Assembly: GCA_030041095.1 (NCBI GenBank)
Contig: JASHON010000028.1
Coordinates: 1-64,000, forward strand
Source: Terriglobia bacterium
Lineage (GTDB): Bacteria > Acidobacteriota > Terriglobia > UBA7540
DNA length: 64,000 bases
Direction: 5' to 3'
Numbering within the stretch: position 1 is the first letter of the stretch; each line of letters begins with the position of its first letter. A model generated the notes under the pieces. It had not been told where the DNA came from and ran no database searches. It saw only the letters and a program-made list of their open reading frames with translations. The position numbers and the translations under genes were made by a program. Shown piece after piece: positions 27,384-36,017 of this stretch.

Positions 27384-28229
27384 ATGACTCTCCAATCAAC
27401 GATCGAAAGCCTCTTCGCGGAAAGCATTGAGGGAAGCCGCGACCCTGGCTCCCAATGGGAAGAGCCATTCCGGGAACTGATGGCCGGACTGGATGAGGGC
27501 AGCATTCGGGCCGCAGCTCCGGATGCAGCCAGCCCGGTGGGCTGGAAAGCCAACTCATGGGTTAAAAAGGGAATTCTGCTCGGATTCCGCATGGGGAAGA
27601 TCGTCGAAATGTCTGCCGGGGGACTGCCCTTTTACGATAAACACACATTTCCTCTCAAAAAACTTTCTACCAACCTGTCGGTGCGTGTGGTCCCAGGTGG
27701 TTCATCGATTCGCCGCGGGTGCTTCATTGGACAGCGTGTTACCTGCATGCCGCCGATGTACATTAATGTGGGCGCGTATGTAGATAACGAGACACTGGTG
27801 GACTCTCATGCGCTGGTCGGATCCTGCGCGCAGGTGGGCAAACGCTGCCATCTGAGCGCCGCCGTCCAGATTGGCGGCGTGCTTGAGCCCGTGGGCGCCC
27901 TGCCCGTGATTATTGAAGACGACGTTTTGGTTGGCGGGAATTGTGGCGTTTACGAGGGCACGATCGTCGGCAAGGGATCCGTACTCGGGGCAGGAGTCAT
28001 TTTAACCGGCTCAACCCCCGTTTACGATCTTGTCCGGGAAACGGTCTACAGGAACGAAAACGGCCAACCCCTCCACATCCCTCCTGGCGCTGTTGTCGTT
28101 CCCGGCTCGCGCGCCGTCTCCAGCCGGCTCGGGCGCGAATGGGGACTCTCCCTGGCTACGCCGGTGATCGTGAAATACCGCGACGACCGGACGCGTGAAG
28201 CCGTCAAGCTGGAAGAATGGCTGCGCTAG
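27384..28229 (+). CDS. dapD: Tetrahydrodipicolinate N-succinyltransferase
   Basis: 281 residues, close to the family norm. The N-terminal helical part is followed by a left-handed beta-helix of hexapeptide repeats (SIRRGCFIGQRVTCMPPMYI, NVGAYVDNETLVDSHALVGS, then CAQVGKRCHLSAAVQIGGVL). It makes N-succinyl-2-amino-6-oxopimelate in the lysine and diaminopimelate pathway, in the cytosol as a trimer. The ATG at 27384 is preferred over a TTG at 27363 that overlaps the preceding stop. No other dap gene is in the window. Confidence 0.93.
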   Translation: MTLQSTIESLFAESIEGSRDPGSQWEEPFRELMAGLDEGSIRAAAPDAASPVGWKANSWVKKGILLGFRMGKIVEMSAGGLPFYDKHTFPLKKLSTNLSVRVVPGGSSIRRGCFIGQRVTCMPPMYINVGAYVDNETLVDSHALVGSCAQVGKRCHLSAAVQIGGVLEPVGALPVIIEDDVLVGGNCGVYEGTIVGKGSVLGAGVILTGSTPVYDLVRETVYRNENGQPLHIPPGAVVVPGSRAVSSRLGREWGLSLATPVIVKYRDDRTREAVKLEEWLR

Positions 28230-28359
28230 CTGCCGCAACGGACCACCGGTTCGAACGGCGTGGTTCTGCGCGCCGCCGTTCTCCCCTCCCTCTGATTCAT
28301 AACATACAGAATAATTGAGTAACTGCCGATAGAGTCTACGGCTGCGGCGGCTGGTTCAT

Positions 28360-28434
28360 TGGTGGGCGATACAGGATTCGAACCTGTGACTTCTACCTTG
28401 TGAAGATAGCACTCTACCGCTGAGTTAATCGCCC
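28360..28434 (-). tRNA. tRNA-Val (anticodon CAC), CCA encoded
   Basis: Read on the minus strand, all arms form: acceptor GGGCGAT/ATCGCCC, D stem ACTC/GAGT, anticodon stem CTATC/GGTAG with loop TTCACAA, T stem ACAGG/CCTGT with loop TTCGAAT. The discriminator is A, followed by a genome-encoded CCA (28362-28360). The anticodon CAC reads GUG. Confidence 0.95.
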
Positions 28435-28529
28435 ATGGGCAAATCGACGGGTGAGTTCGCGAACAGGCATCCCACGACATTAGTAATACCAGATTCGCAT
28501 AGGCTGGTCCAGGCGTATCGGAAAACACC

Positions 28530-29501
28530 ATGAGTCATCTGCAGGTCCAAAACGGGCCGGCGGCCGGCGCCGAAATCCTCTCTCGGTTACAACGAACCGT
28601 AGGCCGCACCGTCCGGGGAAAGGATGACGCCATTCGCTTGGCGCTGACGGCGCTCGTCGCCGGCGGCCACCTGCTGATCGAAGACGTTCCTGGCGTAGGT
28701 AAGACCACACTGGCGCGAGCGCTGGCCCACTCGTTCCGCTGCACGTTCCAGCGGATCCAATTCACCTCCGACATGATGCCTTCGGATGTCACCGGCGTCA
28801 ATGTTTACAACCAGGAGAGCAAGGAATTCGAATTCCGCCCCGGCCCCATCTTTGCAAACTTCATCCTCGCAGACGAAATCAACCGCACCACGCCCAAGAC
28901 CCAGAGCGCTCTACTCGAAGCCATGAATGAATCCCAGGTAACAGTGGACGATCACACCTATCCCTTGCCGCAGCCGTTCATCGTGATCGCCACCCAGAAC
29001 CCGGTGGAGCATCACGGTGCTTTCCCGATTCCGGAGTCACAGCGTGACCGGTTTCTGATGCGGATTGAAATCGGCTATCCGTCTCCCGAAAGTGAAAAGG
29101 AAATTCTTCGCGCTTCCGCCGCGCCGGATCCGCTGCGCGAAGTTGAAGCCATTATGACCGGTGGCCAGGTGGCGCAGGCGCAGCAGGAAGCAAGGCAGGT
29201 GTGGGTTGAAGACGACCTGCTGGACTACCTGATGACCCTCGTCGAGAAGACTCGAAGTCATCCGCAGGTGGCGATCGGCGTCAGCCCGCGTGGGTCCATA
29301 TCCTTGCATCGGGCGGGGCAGGCGTGGGCCTACCTTGACGGGCGCGATTACTGCATCGCGGACGATTTCAAGCGCCTGGCCCTGCCGGTTTTCGCTCATC
29401 GGCTCGTCGTGAATACGGAGTATTCTTCGCTGACTGAGAACTTCGCCCAGGCCGGGACGATCGTGAAAGGAATCATCGAGAATACTCCGGTCCCTCTATA
29501 G
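28530..29501 (+). CDS. MoxR-family AAA ATPase
   Basis: 323 residues. Walker A is EDVPGVGKTTLARAL, Walker B is ILADEINR, and the MoxR pattern RIQFTSDMMPSDVTGVNVYN plus TQNPVEHHGAFPIPESQRDR is complete. The lid domain holds IGVSPRGSISLHRAGQAWAY. MoxR proteins act as chaperone-like ATPases that help fold or insert cofactors into partners carrying von Willebrand or DUF58 domains. The next gene, two bases downstream, is such a DUF58 partner. It is cytosolic. Confidence 0.92.
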   Translation: MSHLQVQNGPAAGAEILSRLQRTVGRTVRGKDDAIRLALTALVAGGHLLIEDVPGVGKTTLARALAHSFRCTFQRIQFTSDMMPSDVTGVNVYNQESKEFEFRPGPIFANFILADEINRTTPKTQSALLEAMNESQVTVDDHTYPLPQPFIVIATQNPVEHHGAFPIPESQRDRFLMRIEIGYPSPESEKEILRASAAPDPLREVEAIMTGGQVAQAQQEARQVWVEDDLLDYLMTLVEKTRSHPQVAIGVSPRGSISLHRAGQAWAYLDGRDYCIADDFKRLALPVFAHRLVVNTEYSSLTENFAQAGTIVKGIIENTPVPL

Positions 29502-29503
29502 TC

Positions 29504-30892
29504 GTGGCCTGCACTTCCATGTCGGCGCCGTCGCTCGAGTTTCGCCGCACGCGGGCTCGCGGGTCGGGTTCACTCTTTCCCAAGGAGAGCGCAGATTCGC
29601 AGGCTGCAGGAGTGCGGCGAAGAGTTTTTTTGGGTACGGCCGCGGGTCTCGGATTATCGCTTATTGGAGCGCTTTACTCCGCCGCTCTCGAGAGAGAAGG
29701 CCGCGCCGGGCTCGCGAGCTTTTTCGCCCTCCTGGCCTTAGCTCTCGCGGGTGTCTCCGGATGTTGGATCATCCGGGCGCTTCTTCGGCGGTCGCTCGCG
29801 AGAATGCAGGAAGGATATTCCTGGACGCGCGGCGGAGCGCTTTATGTGGCAATCGCCGGAGTGATCGCGGCAGCAGCCTTCAACACCGGCAACAATTTGT
29901 TGTACCTTATTCTGGCCATCCTGCTTGCTGGCTTCGCTGTATCGGTTCTCCTCACCAAATGGGTTCTCGACCGTCTCGAGATCGCGATCGATGTCCCCGA
30001 TCACGTCTTTGCCCGCCAGGAAACACCGGCGTATCTGACGCTTCGCAATCGCAAGCGATGGGTTCCTTCGTATTCGATCACGCTGAGCTCGCCCCTCGCT
30101 GGGAACAGAGCTGCGAATTCCACGCCATGTGAGCCGGGAGCGACTGTGGATAACATTTTCGATCGTCCGGTCCACATACCCTACGTTCCCCCGCGAGGCG
30201 TTCTGACGGAAAGGATCGACTTGCGTCTTCCAACTCGCGGGCGGTACATTCAGAAAGGGCTGGTGGCTGAGTCGAAATTCCCCTTTGGCGTCTTGCGCCG
30301 AAGGCGGCTGGTTCCCTGCCATCATGAGATCCTCGTTTTGCCGGCCGTGAGCCACATCCCTCCGAAACATCCCTGGGTTTCCGAAGCCGGCGGAGAGCTT
30401 GAAAGCGCGTTGAAGGGAAATGGGGACGAGCCCTGTTCGTTACGTCCCTACGTTCCGGGTGATTCCGTTCGCCGCGTGGATTGGAAAGCCTCGGCAAAAA
30501 CCCAGCGGCTCACGGTTCGCGAGCTCACCCAACCTCAGGGAAACCGGATCCGATTGATTTTCGACACAGGAGTTACGGATTGCAGTGCGGAAACTTTCGC
30601 GCGCTTCGAGAAATCCGTGGAAGCGTGCGCGTCTCTGGTCTGGCGGCTTTATCGAGAATCCATGTGGTTGGAATTCATGAGTCCGGAGTTCAAGCTTCCG
30701 ATGTCGCCGGCGGCAACGGTCGTATTTCGCGTACTGGAAGCCTTGGCCCTCATCCGTCCCTTGGCGTTGAGCGGAGCAGAAAACGTGTCGCAGATGCCAG
30801 CGCGCACAGGCGCGTGCCGCGGGGAGATCGTTTTCTCATCGGCATCGTCTCTGCCATTGGACCCGGCTGGAGCGCGATCAGAAAATCCGTAG
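29504..30892 (+). CDS. DUF58-domain membrane protein, MoxR partner
   Basis: 462 residues. Two pairs of hydrophobic segments lie near the N-terminus (about 40-100 and 110-150; NTGNNLLYLILAILLAGFAV). The DUF58 core sits in the C-terminal half with the hallmark GDEPCSLRPYVPGDSVRRVD followed by WKASAKTQRLTVREL. It is encoded right after moxR, a conserved pair in many bacteria, usually of unknown cellular role. The start is GTG at 29504; an ATG five codons in is an alternative. Its last 15 bases overlap the convergent mlaD-like gene. Confidence 0.88.
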   Translation: MACTSMSAPSLEFRRTRARGSGSLFPKESADSQAAGVRRRVFLGTAAGLGLSLIGALYSAALEREGRAGLASFFALLALALAGVSGCWIIRALLRRSLARMQEGYSWTRGGALYVAIAGVIAAAAFNTGNNLLYLILAILLAGFAVSVLLTKWVLDRLEIAIDVPDHVFARQETPAYLTLRNRKRWVPSYSITLSSPLAGNRAANSTPCEPGATVDNIFDRPVHIPYVPPRGVLTERIDLRLPTRGRYIQKGLVAESKFPFGVLRRRRLVPCHHEILVLPAVSHIPPKHPWVSEAGGELESALKGNGDEPCSLRPYVPGDSVRRVDWKASAKTQRLTVRELTQPQGNRIRLIFDTGVTDCSAETFARFEKSVEACASLVWRLYRESMWLEFMSPEFKLPMSPAATVVFRVLEALALIRPLALSGAENVSQMPARTGACRGEIVFSSASSLPLDPAGARSENP

Positions 30893-31954
30893 GTGCAGCG
30901 TGAGATATTTCTTGGGATTCTTTCTGAACTCGGCCAGAAACTCCCGAAGCGTTTCCGCACTTTGGCTGAGATTATCGTAGAGTTTGGAGTCCGTGGAAAG
31001 CAAGCCGAGCGATCCTTGTCCTTTCACGATACGGCTTGAGATGGTATCCAGGTTGGCCGCAATGTCGTTGACGCGGTCATAAAGCTGACGATTGGCATAC
31101 AACTGGCCAAGAGAGCCCTGGCCGTTCTTGATCTGAGCGAGCATCGTCTTCAGCTCGGACGCGTCCTGGTTGAAGTTGTTATACAGCGAAGGATCGGTCA
31201 TGACTTTGGCGAGCGTGCCGTTGCCGTGCTGAGCCTGGTCGAGCAACTGGTTCAGGCGGTCGAGGGTGAGGTTCATTTTATCTGCAAGCGTGTTGGTGGT
31301 GACCATCTGTCCCAACGTGCCCTGACCTTTTGAAATACCGTTAACGAGCTCTTGCATCTTGCCCACCGTATCGTTAAACCGGTTGTAGAGCGTTGGATCG
31401 TAGATGAATTTACCGATCGTTCCTTTTCCCGACGTAATTTGATCGCCGATGTGCTCGAGCTGGTTGCTCACCTGCCGGAGGTTCAACAACACGTCATTGA
31501 CATTGTTGGTGACGGCCTTGATGTCCGAGCCTGCGCTGCCTCGAATCTCGCCGCCGTTTGCAATGGCAGGCTCATTTGCGCTTCCTCGAGAGATGTTGAC
31601 AAAGCTCTCGCCCAGCAGCCCGGCGGTCTCGATTTCCGCAACGGAATCGCGGCGAATATCATTCTTGTACTTTCGCTGAACCTTCATCACCACCACGACG
31701 GCGCGCGCGGGATCGGTGGAGGACGAAAGATAAAGCCGCTCGACGTTGCCTACCGCGATGCCTGCCAGGTCCACCTCCGATCCTCCTCGCAGGCCTTGCG
31801 CGCCGCTAAAGTAGGCTTTAAGGCTGTAGTGGCCTCCGAGAACTCCAACTTCGCCGCTGATCAGGAAGATTGCGGCCATAATGATAATGAGACCTGCGCC
31901 AACTGTCAGGCCTACTCGAAGTTGTCCCCAAGTCAGCTCTTTGCGTTGCGGCAT
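30878..31954 (-). CDS. MlaD-like MCE-domain protein with C-terminal repeats
   Basis: 358 residues. One N-terminal membrane helix (about 15-37) precedes the MCE domain (about 42-120; YFSGAQGLRGGSEVDLAGIA, VGNVERLYL). The C-terminal half is built of five repeats of roughly 38-43 residues with the pattern G-x-G-(T/S)-(L/I)-(G/A)-x7-LY-x3-N, for example GKGTIGKFIYDPTLYNRFND and GQGSLGQLYANRQLYDRVND. MCE proteins ferry lipids between membranes. The gene follows an MlaF-type ATPase by 33 bases. The MlaE permease is not encoded nearby. Confidence 0.88.
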   Translation of the reverse strand: MPQRKELTWGQLRVGLTVGAGLIIIMAAIFLISGEVGVLGGHYSLKAYFSGAQGLRGGSEVDLAGIAVGNVERLYLSSSTDPARAVVVVMKVQRKYKNDIRRDSVAEIETAGLLGESFVNISRGSANEPAIANGGEIRGSAGSDIKAVTNNVNDVLLNLRQVSNQLEHIGDQITSGKGTIGKFIYDPTLYNRFNDTVGKMQELVNGISKGQGTLGQMVTTNTLADKMNLTLDRLNQLLDQAQHGNGTLAKVMTDPSLYNNFNQDASELKTMLAQIKNGQGSLGQLYANRQLYDRVNDIAANLDTISSRIVKGQGSLGLLSTDSKLYDNLSQSAETLREFLAEFRKNPKKYLTLHLRIF

Positions 31955-31987
31955 GTTTCTATTCCTTTCTTAGATTCTAACCAATCC

Positions 31988-32794
31988 CTATGATACAAAT
32001 CTCAGGAGGTACGGGTCGCCGGTGGCCATGAGCTGCTGGATGGTTCCGATGAAGTGGATATTTCCGTCCCGCAACACCAGAAAGCGGGTGATCGGCGCCG
32101 GATGTGTATTGCCGTTGGGCGATGCAGGGATCAGCGCTTGCTGGTCCGGTGAGTAGACCGAATTGTCCAGCATCAGAGCATCTTGGATGCGCTGAGTGAC
32201 GAGAAGTGACGTAACATCTTGAACGTCTCGGAGCTTGGCAATAAGGATGTTGATGGTGTGGGCCGTGACAGGATCCAGGCCGGCTGTGGGCGAATCGTAG
32301 AGCATCAGTGAGGGACGGTTGATGATCGCTCGCGCAATAGAGACCCTCCGTCTCATGCCGCCCGAAAGCTCAGCCGGCATCTTACCGATGGCTTCTTCCA
32401 GCTCAACGAAGCTCAGCATTTCGCGCACGGCTCCGTCCAGAACGTCCTCGTCTTCTTCGCCTGCTTCGCGGAGCGAGTAGGCGACGTTCTCGCGAACGGA
32501 AAGAGAGTCAAAAAGCGCGCCCTCCTGAAATACGATGCCCATGTGCTTGCGGAACGGCAAAAGTTGGCTTTCGGAAAGTGGAACGATATCCTCGCCTTCA
32601 ATAAGAACGTTGCCGCGATCGGGCTTCACGAGGCCTGCGATAAGCTTCAGCAGAATCGACTTGCCGCTTCCCGTGACGCCGAGCAGCACCAGGGTTTCCC
32701 CTCGCGCCACTTGGAACGAGACGTCCTTAAGCACCTGCTTTTCACCAAACGAGATAGATAGGCCGGATACTGTGAGAGGATGATTCGAAGCCAT
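31988..32794 (-). CDS. MlaF-like ABC transporter ATP-binding protein
   Basis: 268 residues with the full ABC ATPase set: Walker A GVTGSGKSILLKL, Q-loop IVFQEGALFDSL (the MlaF/Ttg2A-like form), signature ELSGGMRRRVSIARA, Walker B SLMLYDSPTAGLDP, and the switch region SLLVTQR, where the usual His is replaced by Gln. It would power lipid transport with an MCE protein and an MlaE permease. It is followed by the mlaD-like gene. The His-to-Gln change in the switch is worth checking against relatives. Confidence 0.88.
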   Translation of the reverse strand: MASNHPLTVSGLSISFGEKQVLKDVSFQVARGETLVLLGVTGSGKSILLKLIAGLVKPDRGNVLIEGEDIVPLSESQLLPFRKHMGIVFQEGALFDSLSVRENVAYSLREAGEEDEDVLDGAVREMLSFVELEEAIGKMPAELSGGMRRRVSIARAIINRPSLMLYDSPTAGLDPVTAHTINILIAKLRDVQDVTSLLVTQRIQDALMLDNSVYSPDQQALIPASPNGNTHPAPITRFLVLRDGNIHFIGTIQQLMATGDPYLLRFVS

Positions 32795-33307
32795 AGATTC
32801 GATGCACGCCGAGGGAAAGCTGGTCCGTGACGCTCGACTCTTGGCGCAACCACGAACGGCTGCGTGAAAATCATTCTAACGCGGACGCAGGAGCGATGAA
32901 AAGTTGCTCCAGCCGCGGCGCACTCGTGGTGGTGAAGCGCTGCAGGCTGCGAACGGCCGCCTCATCTGCCCGATTTCACGGCATCAAGCCGGCGGGTTAC
33001 GCTTAGCAGGATGCTGAAAAACGCTTCCAACGGATGTCATTCTGAGCGCAGCGAAGAATCCCAGCATTTGTTTTCGAAGGGAGGGAGGAATTCTTCTCGT
33101 TCGGCCTGCGGTTCAGCATGACAGTCCTCCGAAGGACTTCCTGCCAGCTTTTTCTGGTTGTCCCGGTTGGAAAATCCTTGTAAATTTGACAGAATTCAGC
33201 TTGTGTCTGCCTGAGTGGAAAATGAGGATTGCGTGAAGACTCAGCAAATTGAACCATGCCGGAGTGTCGCAGCTTCGCCGGATGTGAGCTTGGGGGAAAC
33301 GATCCAG
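32795..33307. other. Intergenic region with a large imperfect inverted repeat
   Basis: No gene is seen between mlaF and nadK. At 33035-33123 the text 'tgtcattctgagcgcagcga' is mirrored by '...ttcagcatgaca', with 'agaat/attct' inside, forming a long imperfect hairpin. It is flanked on its left by CAGGATGCTGAAAAAC (33007-33022), which resembles the ends of the 131-bp elements in this window. A TTGACA at 33186-33191 has no good -10. Confidence 0.5.
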
Positions 33308-34183
33308 ATGCAGCACCCGACCGAGATCAAGAAAGTCGGTATCACTTCCAAGCCTGGAAAGCCTGAAATCAAGCAGATCGTTCCGCCGCTTGCGGATTGG
33401 CTGAGAAAGCGGCGTATCGAAGTCTTTATCGATAAGGAGACGGCGTCCAACCTCGCCATGACGGATCCCGGAATGGCTCGGAGCGAGATCGCTTCCATCG
33501 CGGACCTGGTGGTTGTGTTCGGAGGCGACGGCACTTTGCTTGCCACCGCGAGATCAATGGACTGCCACTTGATCCCGATTCTGGCCGTGAATCTGGGTGG
33601 CCTGGGCTTCCTGACGGTGACGACCCTCGATGAGCTCTACTCCACGCTGGAAATGGTGCTCGCAGGGCAATGCCGGACGGAGCGCCGGGGCCGTATTGAG
33701 GCGGAATTGATCCGAGGCGGCAAAACCGTAGCAAAATCACTAGCCTTGAACGATGTTGTTCTCAACAAAGGTGCGATCGCCCGGCTCCTGGACTTCGACG
33801 TTTGCGTGGATGGCCAGTTCGTCTCAAAGTATAAGGCCGACGGCTTGATCATCTCCACTCCCACAGGCTCCACGGCATACTCGCTGGCGGCAAACGGCCC
33901 GGTGGTTGTGCCTGCAGTTCCTGCATTCATCATCACGCCCATTTGTGCCCATACTCTTACCAACCGGCCCCTCGTCGTTCCGGATTCTGCGACGGTTGAA
34001 GTGGCCACAAAAACCATCCACGAGTCCGCTTATCTTACGGTGGACGGACAGGAAGCTTTGGAGCTCGTCAGCAACGATCGCACGCTCCTGAGACGCTCCG
34101 ATACGTTCATCGAGCTGGTTCAACCTCCGGGCAAAACGTATTACGAAATTCTGCGCCAGAAACTGAAGTGGGGGGAAAGATGA
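33308..34183 (+). CDS. nadK: NAD kinase
   Basis: 291 residues from the ATG at 33308, the usual length. The GGDGT motif (VVFGGDGTLLATARSM) holds the catalytic Asp, followed by ILAVNLGGLGFLT, then ADGLIISTPTGSTAYSLAAN with the second signature, and PICAHTLTNRPLVVP. It phosphorylates NAD to NADP in the cytosol. An in-frame upstream ATG at 33215 would add 31 unconserved residues; the purine run GGGGGAAA ten bases ahead of 33308 supports the shorter form. A methyltransferase gene follows on the same strand. Confidence 0.92.
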   Translation: MQHPTEIKKVGITSKPGKPEIKQIVPPLADWLRKRRIEVFIDKETASNLAMTDPGMARSEIASIADLVVVFGGDGTLLATARSMDCHLIPILAVNLGGLGFLTVTTLDELYSTLEMVLAGQCRTERRGRIEAELIRGGKTVAKSLALNDVVLNKGAIARLLDFDVCVDGQFVSKYKADGLIISTPTGSTAYSLAANGPVVVPAVPAFIITPICAHTLTNRPLVVPDSATVEVATKTIHESAYLTVDGQEALELVSNDRTLLRRSDTFIELVQPPGKTYYEILRQKLKWGER

Positions 34184-34208
34184 TCGCAAGCGGAGGTGCT
34201 CGCGGATT

Positions 34209-34904
34209 GTGAAGTGGTTGACCGTGGTCCGGAGGCCCGAGTCCGAAGTGATGGAAGAGGAGGCCGGCGTGGAGGCCTACACTTCCGCCACAGCCCAGGT
34301 CTATTTGGACGCCATCGATGATACGCTGGTGGAGCAAGTGATTTCGCTGGGTCTTGAAGTGGGAAGCGTGCTCGACGTGGGGACAGGACCGGGTTCCATC
34401 CCTCTGAAAATCGCGCGCCGAAGGCCGGGCCTGAACCTGATCGGTGTTGACCGTTCGCGGCCCATGCTGCAGGCAGCCCGGGCTGCCGCGCGTGCCTGCG
34501 GGCTGGGACTCCGCGTTTCATTCTGCGATGGCGATGCGCTCCGGCTTCCGTTTCCTGACAGCCGCTTCGATTTGGTGCTTTCAAATTCCGTGCTTCATCA
34601 TCTTCCCGATCCGGCTGGAGCGTTCAGGGAAATGGCCCGAGTCGCCAAGCCTCGGGGCCAAGTTCTGGTGCGCGATCTTCGGCGTCCGTCGCGCCTGATG
34701 TTCGCAGCGCACTTGCGCTGGAACGGCCGCCACTATTCAGGACGCATGAAGCAGCTCTTCGAGGATTCCGTTCGTGCGTCGTACACGCTCTCGGAGCTTG
34801 CGGAGTTGATTCGTGAGTCGGGTCTCACCCAGGCGCGCGTCTTTTCTCACAAGCGCACCCATCTCGGTCTGGTGTGGAACAAGCCTCCGCAGGAGAGGAA
34901 CTAA
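34209..34904 (+). CDS. Class I SAM-dependent methyltransferase
   Basis: 231 residues, GTG start. Motif I is VLDVGTGPGSIPLKIA, the acidic end of strand 2 is LIGVDRSRPML, and the later DLVLSNSVLHHLPDPAGAFR and PRGQVLVRDL match the UbiE/type-11 methyltransferase pattern. The substrate is unknown. It sits between nadK and a secreted protein, both close enough for a shared transcript. A 26-base gap separates it from nadK. Confidence 0.82.
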   Translation: MKWLTVVRRPESEVMEEEAGVEAYTSATAQVYLDAIDDTLVEQVISLGLEVGSVLDVGTGPGSIPLKIARRRPGLNLIGVDRSRPMLQAARAAARACGLGLRVSFCDGDALRLPFPDSRFDLVLSNSVLHHLPDPAGAFREMARVAKPRGQVLVRDLRRPSRLMFAAHLRWNGRHYSGRMKQLFEDSVRASYTLSELAELIRESGLTQARVFSHKRTHLGLVWNKPPQERN

Positions 34905-34905
34905 A

Positions 34906-35580
34906 ATGAAATCCATTGTTCTGGTTTGCTTGTGTGTGGCGGCGTGCTTTCCCTTAGCTGCCCAGCAGAAGCCGTCCCGCGCCTATAGCATTCCTACGCC
35001 TGCCGAGCCGAATTTTTCCAATGTGGATTGGCTCATAGGTGAATGGGCGGGCAAAACCGTCGGCAAAGGGCCGACCGGGGAAGTACTACTTTCCGCCTCT
35101 TACGAGCTCGGGCGTTATTTCATGGTGATTCGGGAACAAGTTTCCCTTCCCGCCACCAAGGGCGCGCCCGCAACACATGAAGGGGAGATGGGAATCCTGA
35201 GTGCGAGCCCCTCCGGCAAGAGCTTCGATCTAACCCTCTATTCCACCCATGGATTCGTGACGCGTTATCAGGTGACGGCAACAAAAGGTCAGATTGACTT
35301 CAATCCAGCCGGAGGACCGATGCCGCCTTCGGGCTGGCTTTTCCGCTGGAACATTGCCCGTTCGGGCAATAACCAGTGCTCCGTGCGCGTGGACGTTGCT
35401 CCGCCGGGACAGTCATTTTTCAATTACTACACGGCGCTTCTCAGCCAGGTGACTCGTGGAACCACAACGAGTGCGGTTCCAGCCGGTACCGCATCCCAGG
35501 GAACGCCTCCTAAGCACAAACGGTTTTCGCTTGGGCATCCGGAAAAGCAAGAACAAAATGGCGCCCCAGGGGGGAATTAG
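34906..35580 (+). CDS. Secreted protein, DUF1579/lipocalin-like
   Basis: 224 residues. The signal peptide is MKSIVLVCLCVAACFPLAAQ. The body begins with NVDWLIGEWAGKTVGKGPTG, a 'GxW' lipocalin-type opening, and continues as alternating beta strands to about residue 180. The C-terminal 40 residues are polar and disordered-looking. The ATG at 34906 is chosen because GGAGAGGAA lies just upstream and the signal peptide begins there. The fold assignment is tentative and no substrate can be named. It lies in line with nadK and the methyltransferase. Confidence 0.65.
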   Translation: MKSIVLVCLCVAACFPLAAQQKPSRAYSIPTPAEPNFSNVDWLIGEWAGKTVGKGPTGEVLLSASYELGRYFMVIREQVSLPATKGAPATHEGEMGILSASPSGKSFDLTLYSTHGFVTRYQVTATKGQIDFNPAGGPMPPSGWLFRWNIARSGNNQCSVRVDVAPPGQSFFNYYTALLSQVTRGTTTSAVPAGTASQGTPPKHKRFSLGHPEKQEQNGAPGGN

Positions 35581-36017
35581 GGCTTACGGCGCCTGCTCGT
35601 TCTGTTCGGCATCCCTCGTTAGGCGGCCTGCCAGGCATATCCTCGAGTGCTCTCGCCAGAAAGGCCGCTTCCGGCCTCGCGTCATCGCCACTTATGCAGA
35701 AGTTGTCGCACGGTTATCCGGAGGTCGATTCAGCGACCACTGGGTTTTCGGAAATCGGCCTTAGGTGGCGGGCAGGACTTGCTGCTTCCCGAAGATTTCG
35801 GGCACGACGTTCGACGTTGTATTCGAGCGCCATCCGGTATAGACTCCGAGCCTGTCGGGCCAAGAGTTTAGAGAATCCCGATCCACGGGTTCGCCCGGCG
35901 ACGGAACGCGCGGCAAGGTGTAAGCGTGGTTCCTTTTCCATCGGCAGGGCGCCTTAACAAGGGGATAGAACCGGCCTTACGCGTCACGCGGGCGCCTACC
36001 GGAGCCGGGAGACTCAC
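35581..36017. other. Intergenic region upstream of the radical SAM gene
   Basis: 437 bases without a supported gene. Short open frames on both strands show no recognisable domain. I looked for cobalamin and c-di-GMP riboswitch core sequences ahead of the B12-binding radical SAM gene and did not see them. Confidence 0.4.

Noticed and set aside
35581-36017. Cobalamin riboswitch ahead of the B12 radical SAM gene
   Set aside because: The expected conserved core could not be found by eye.
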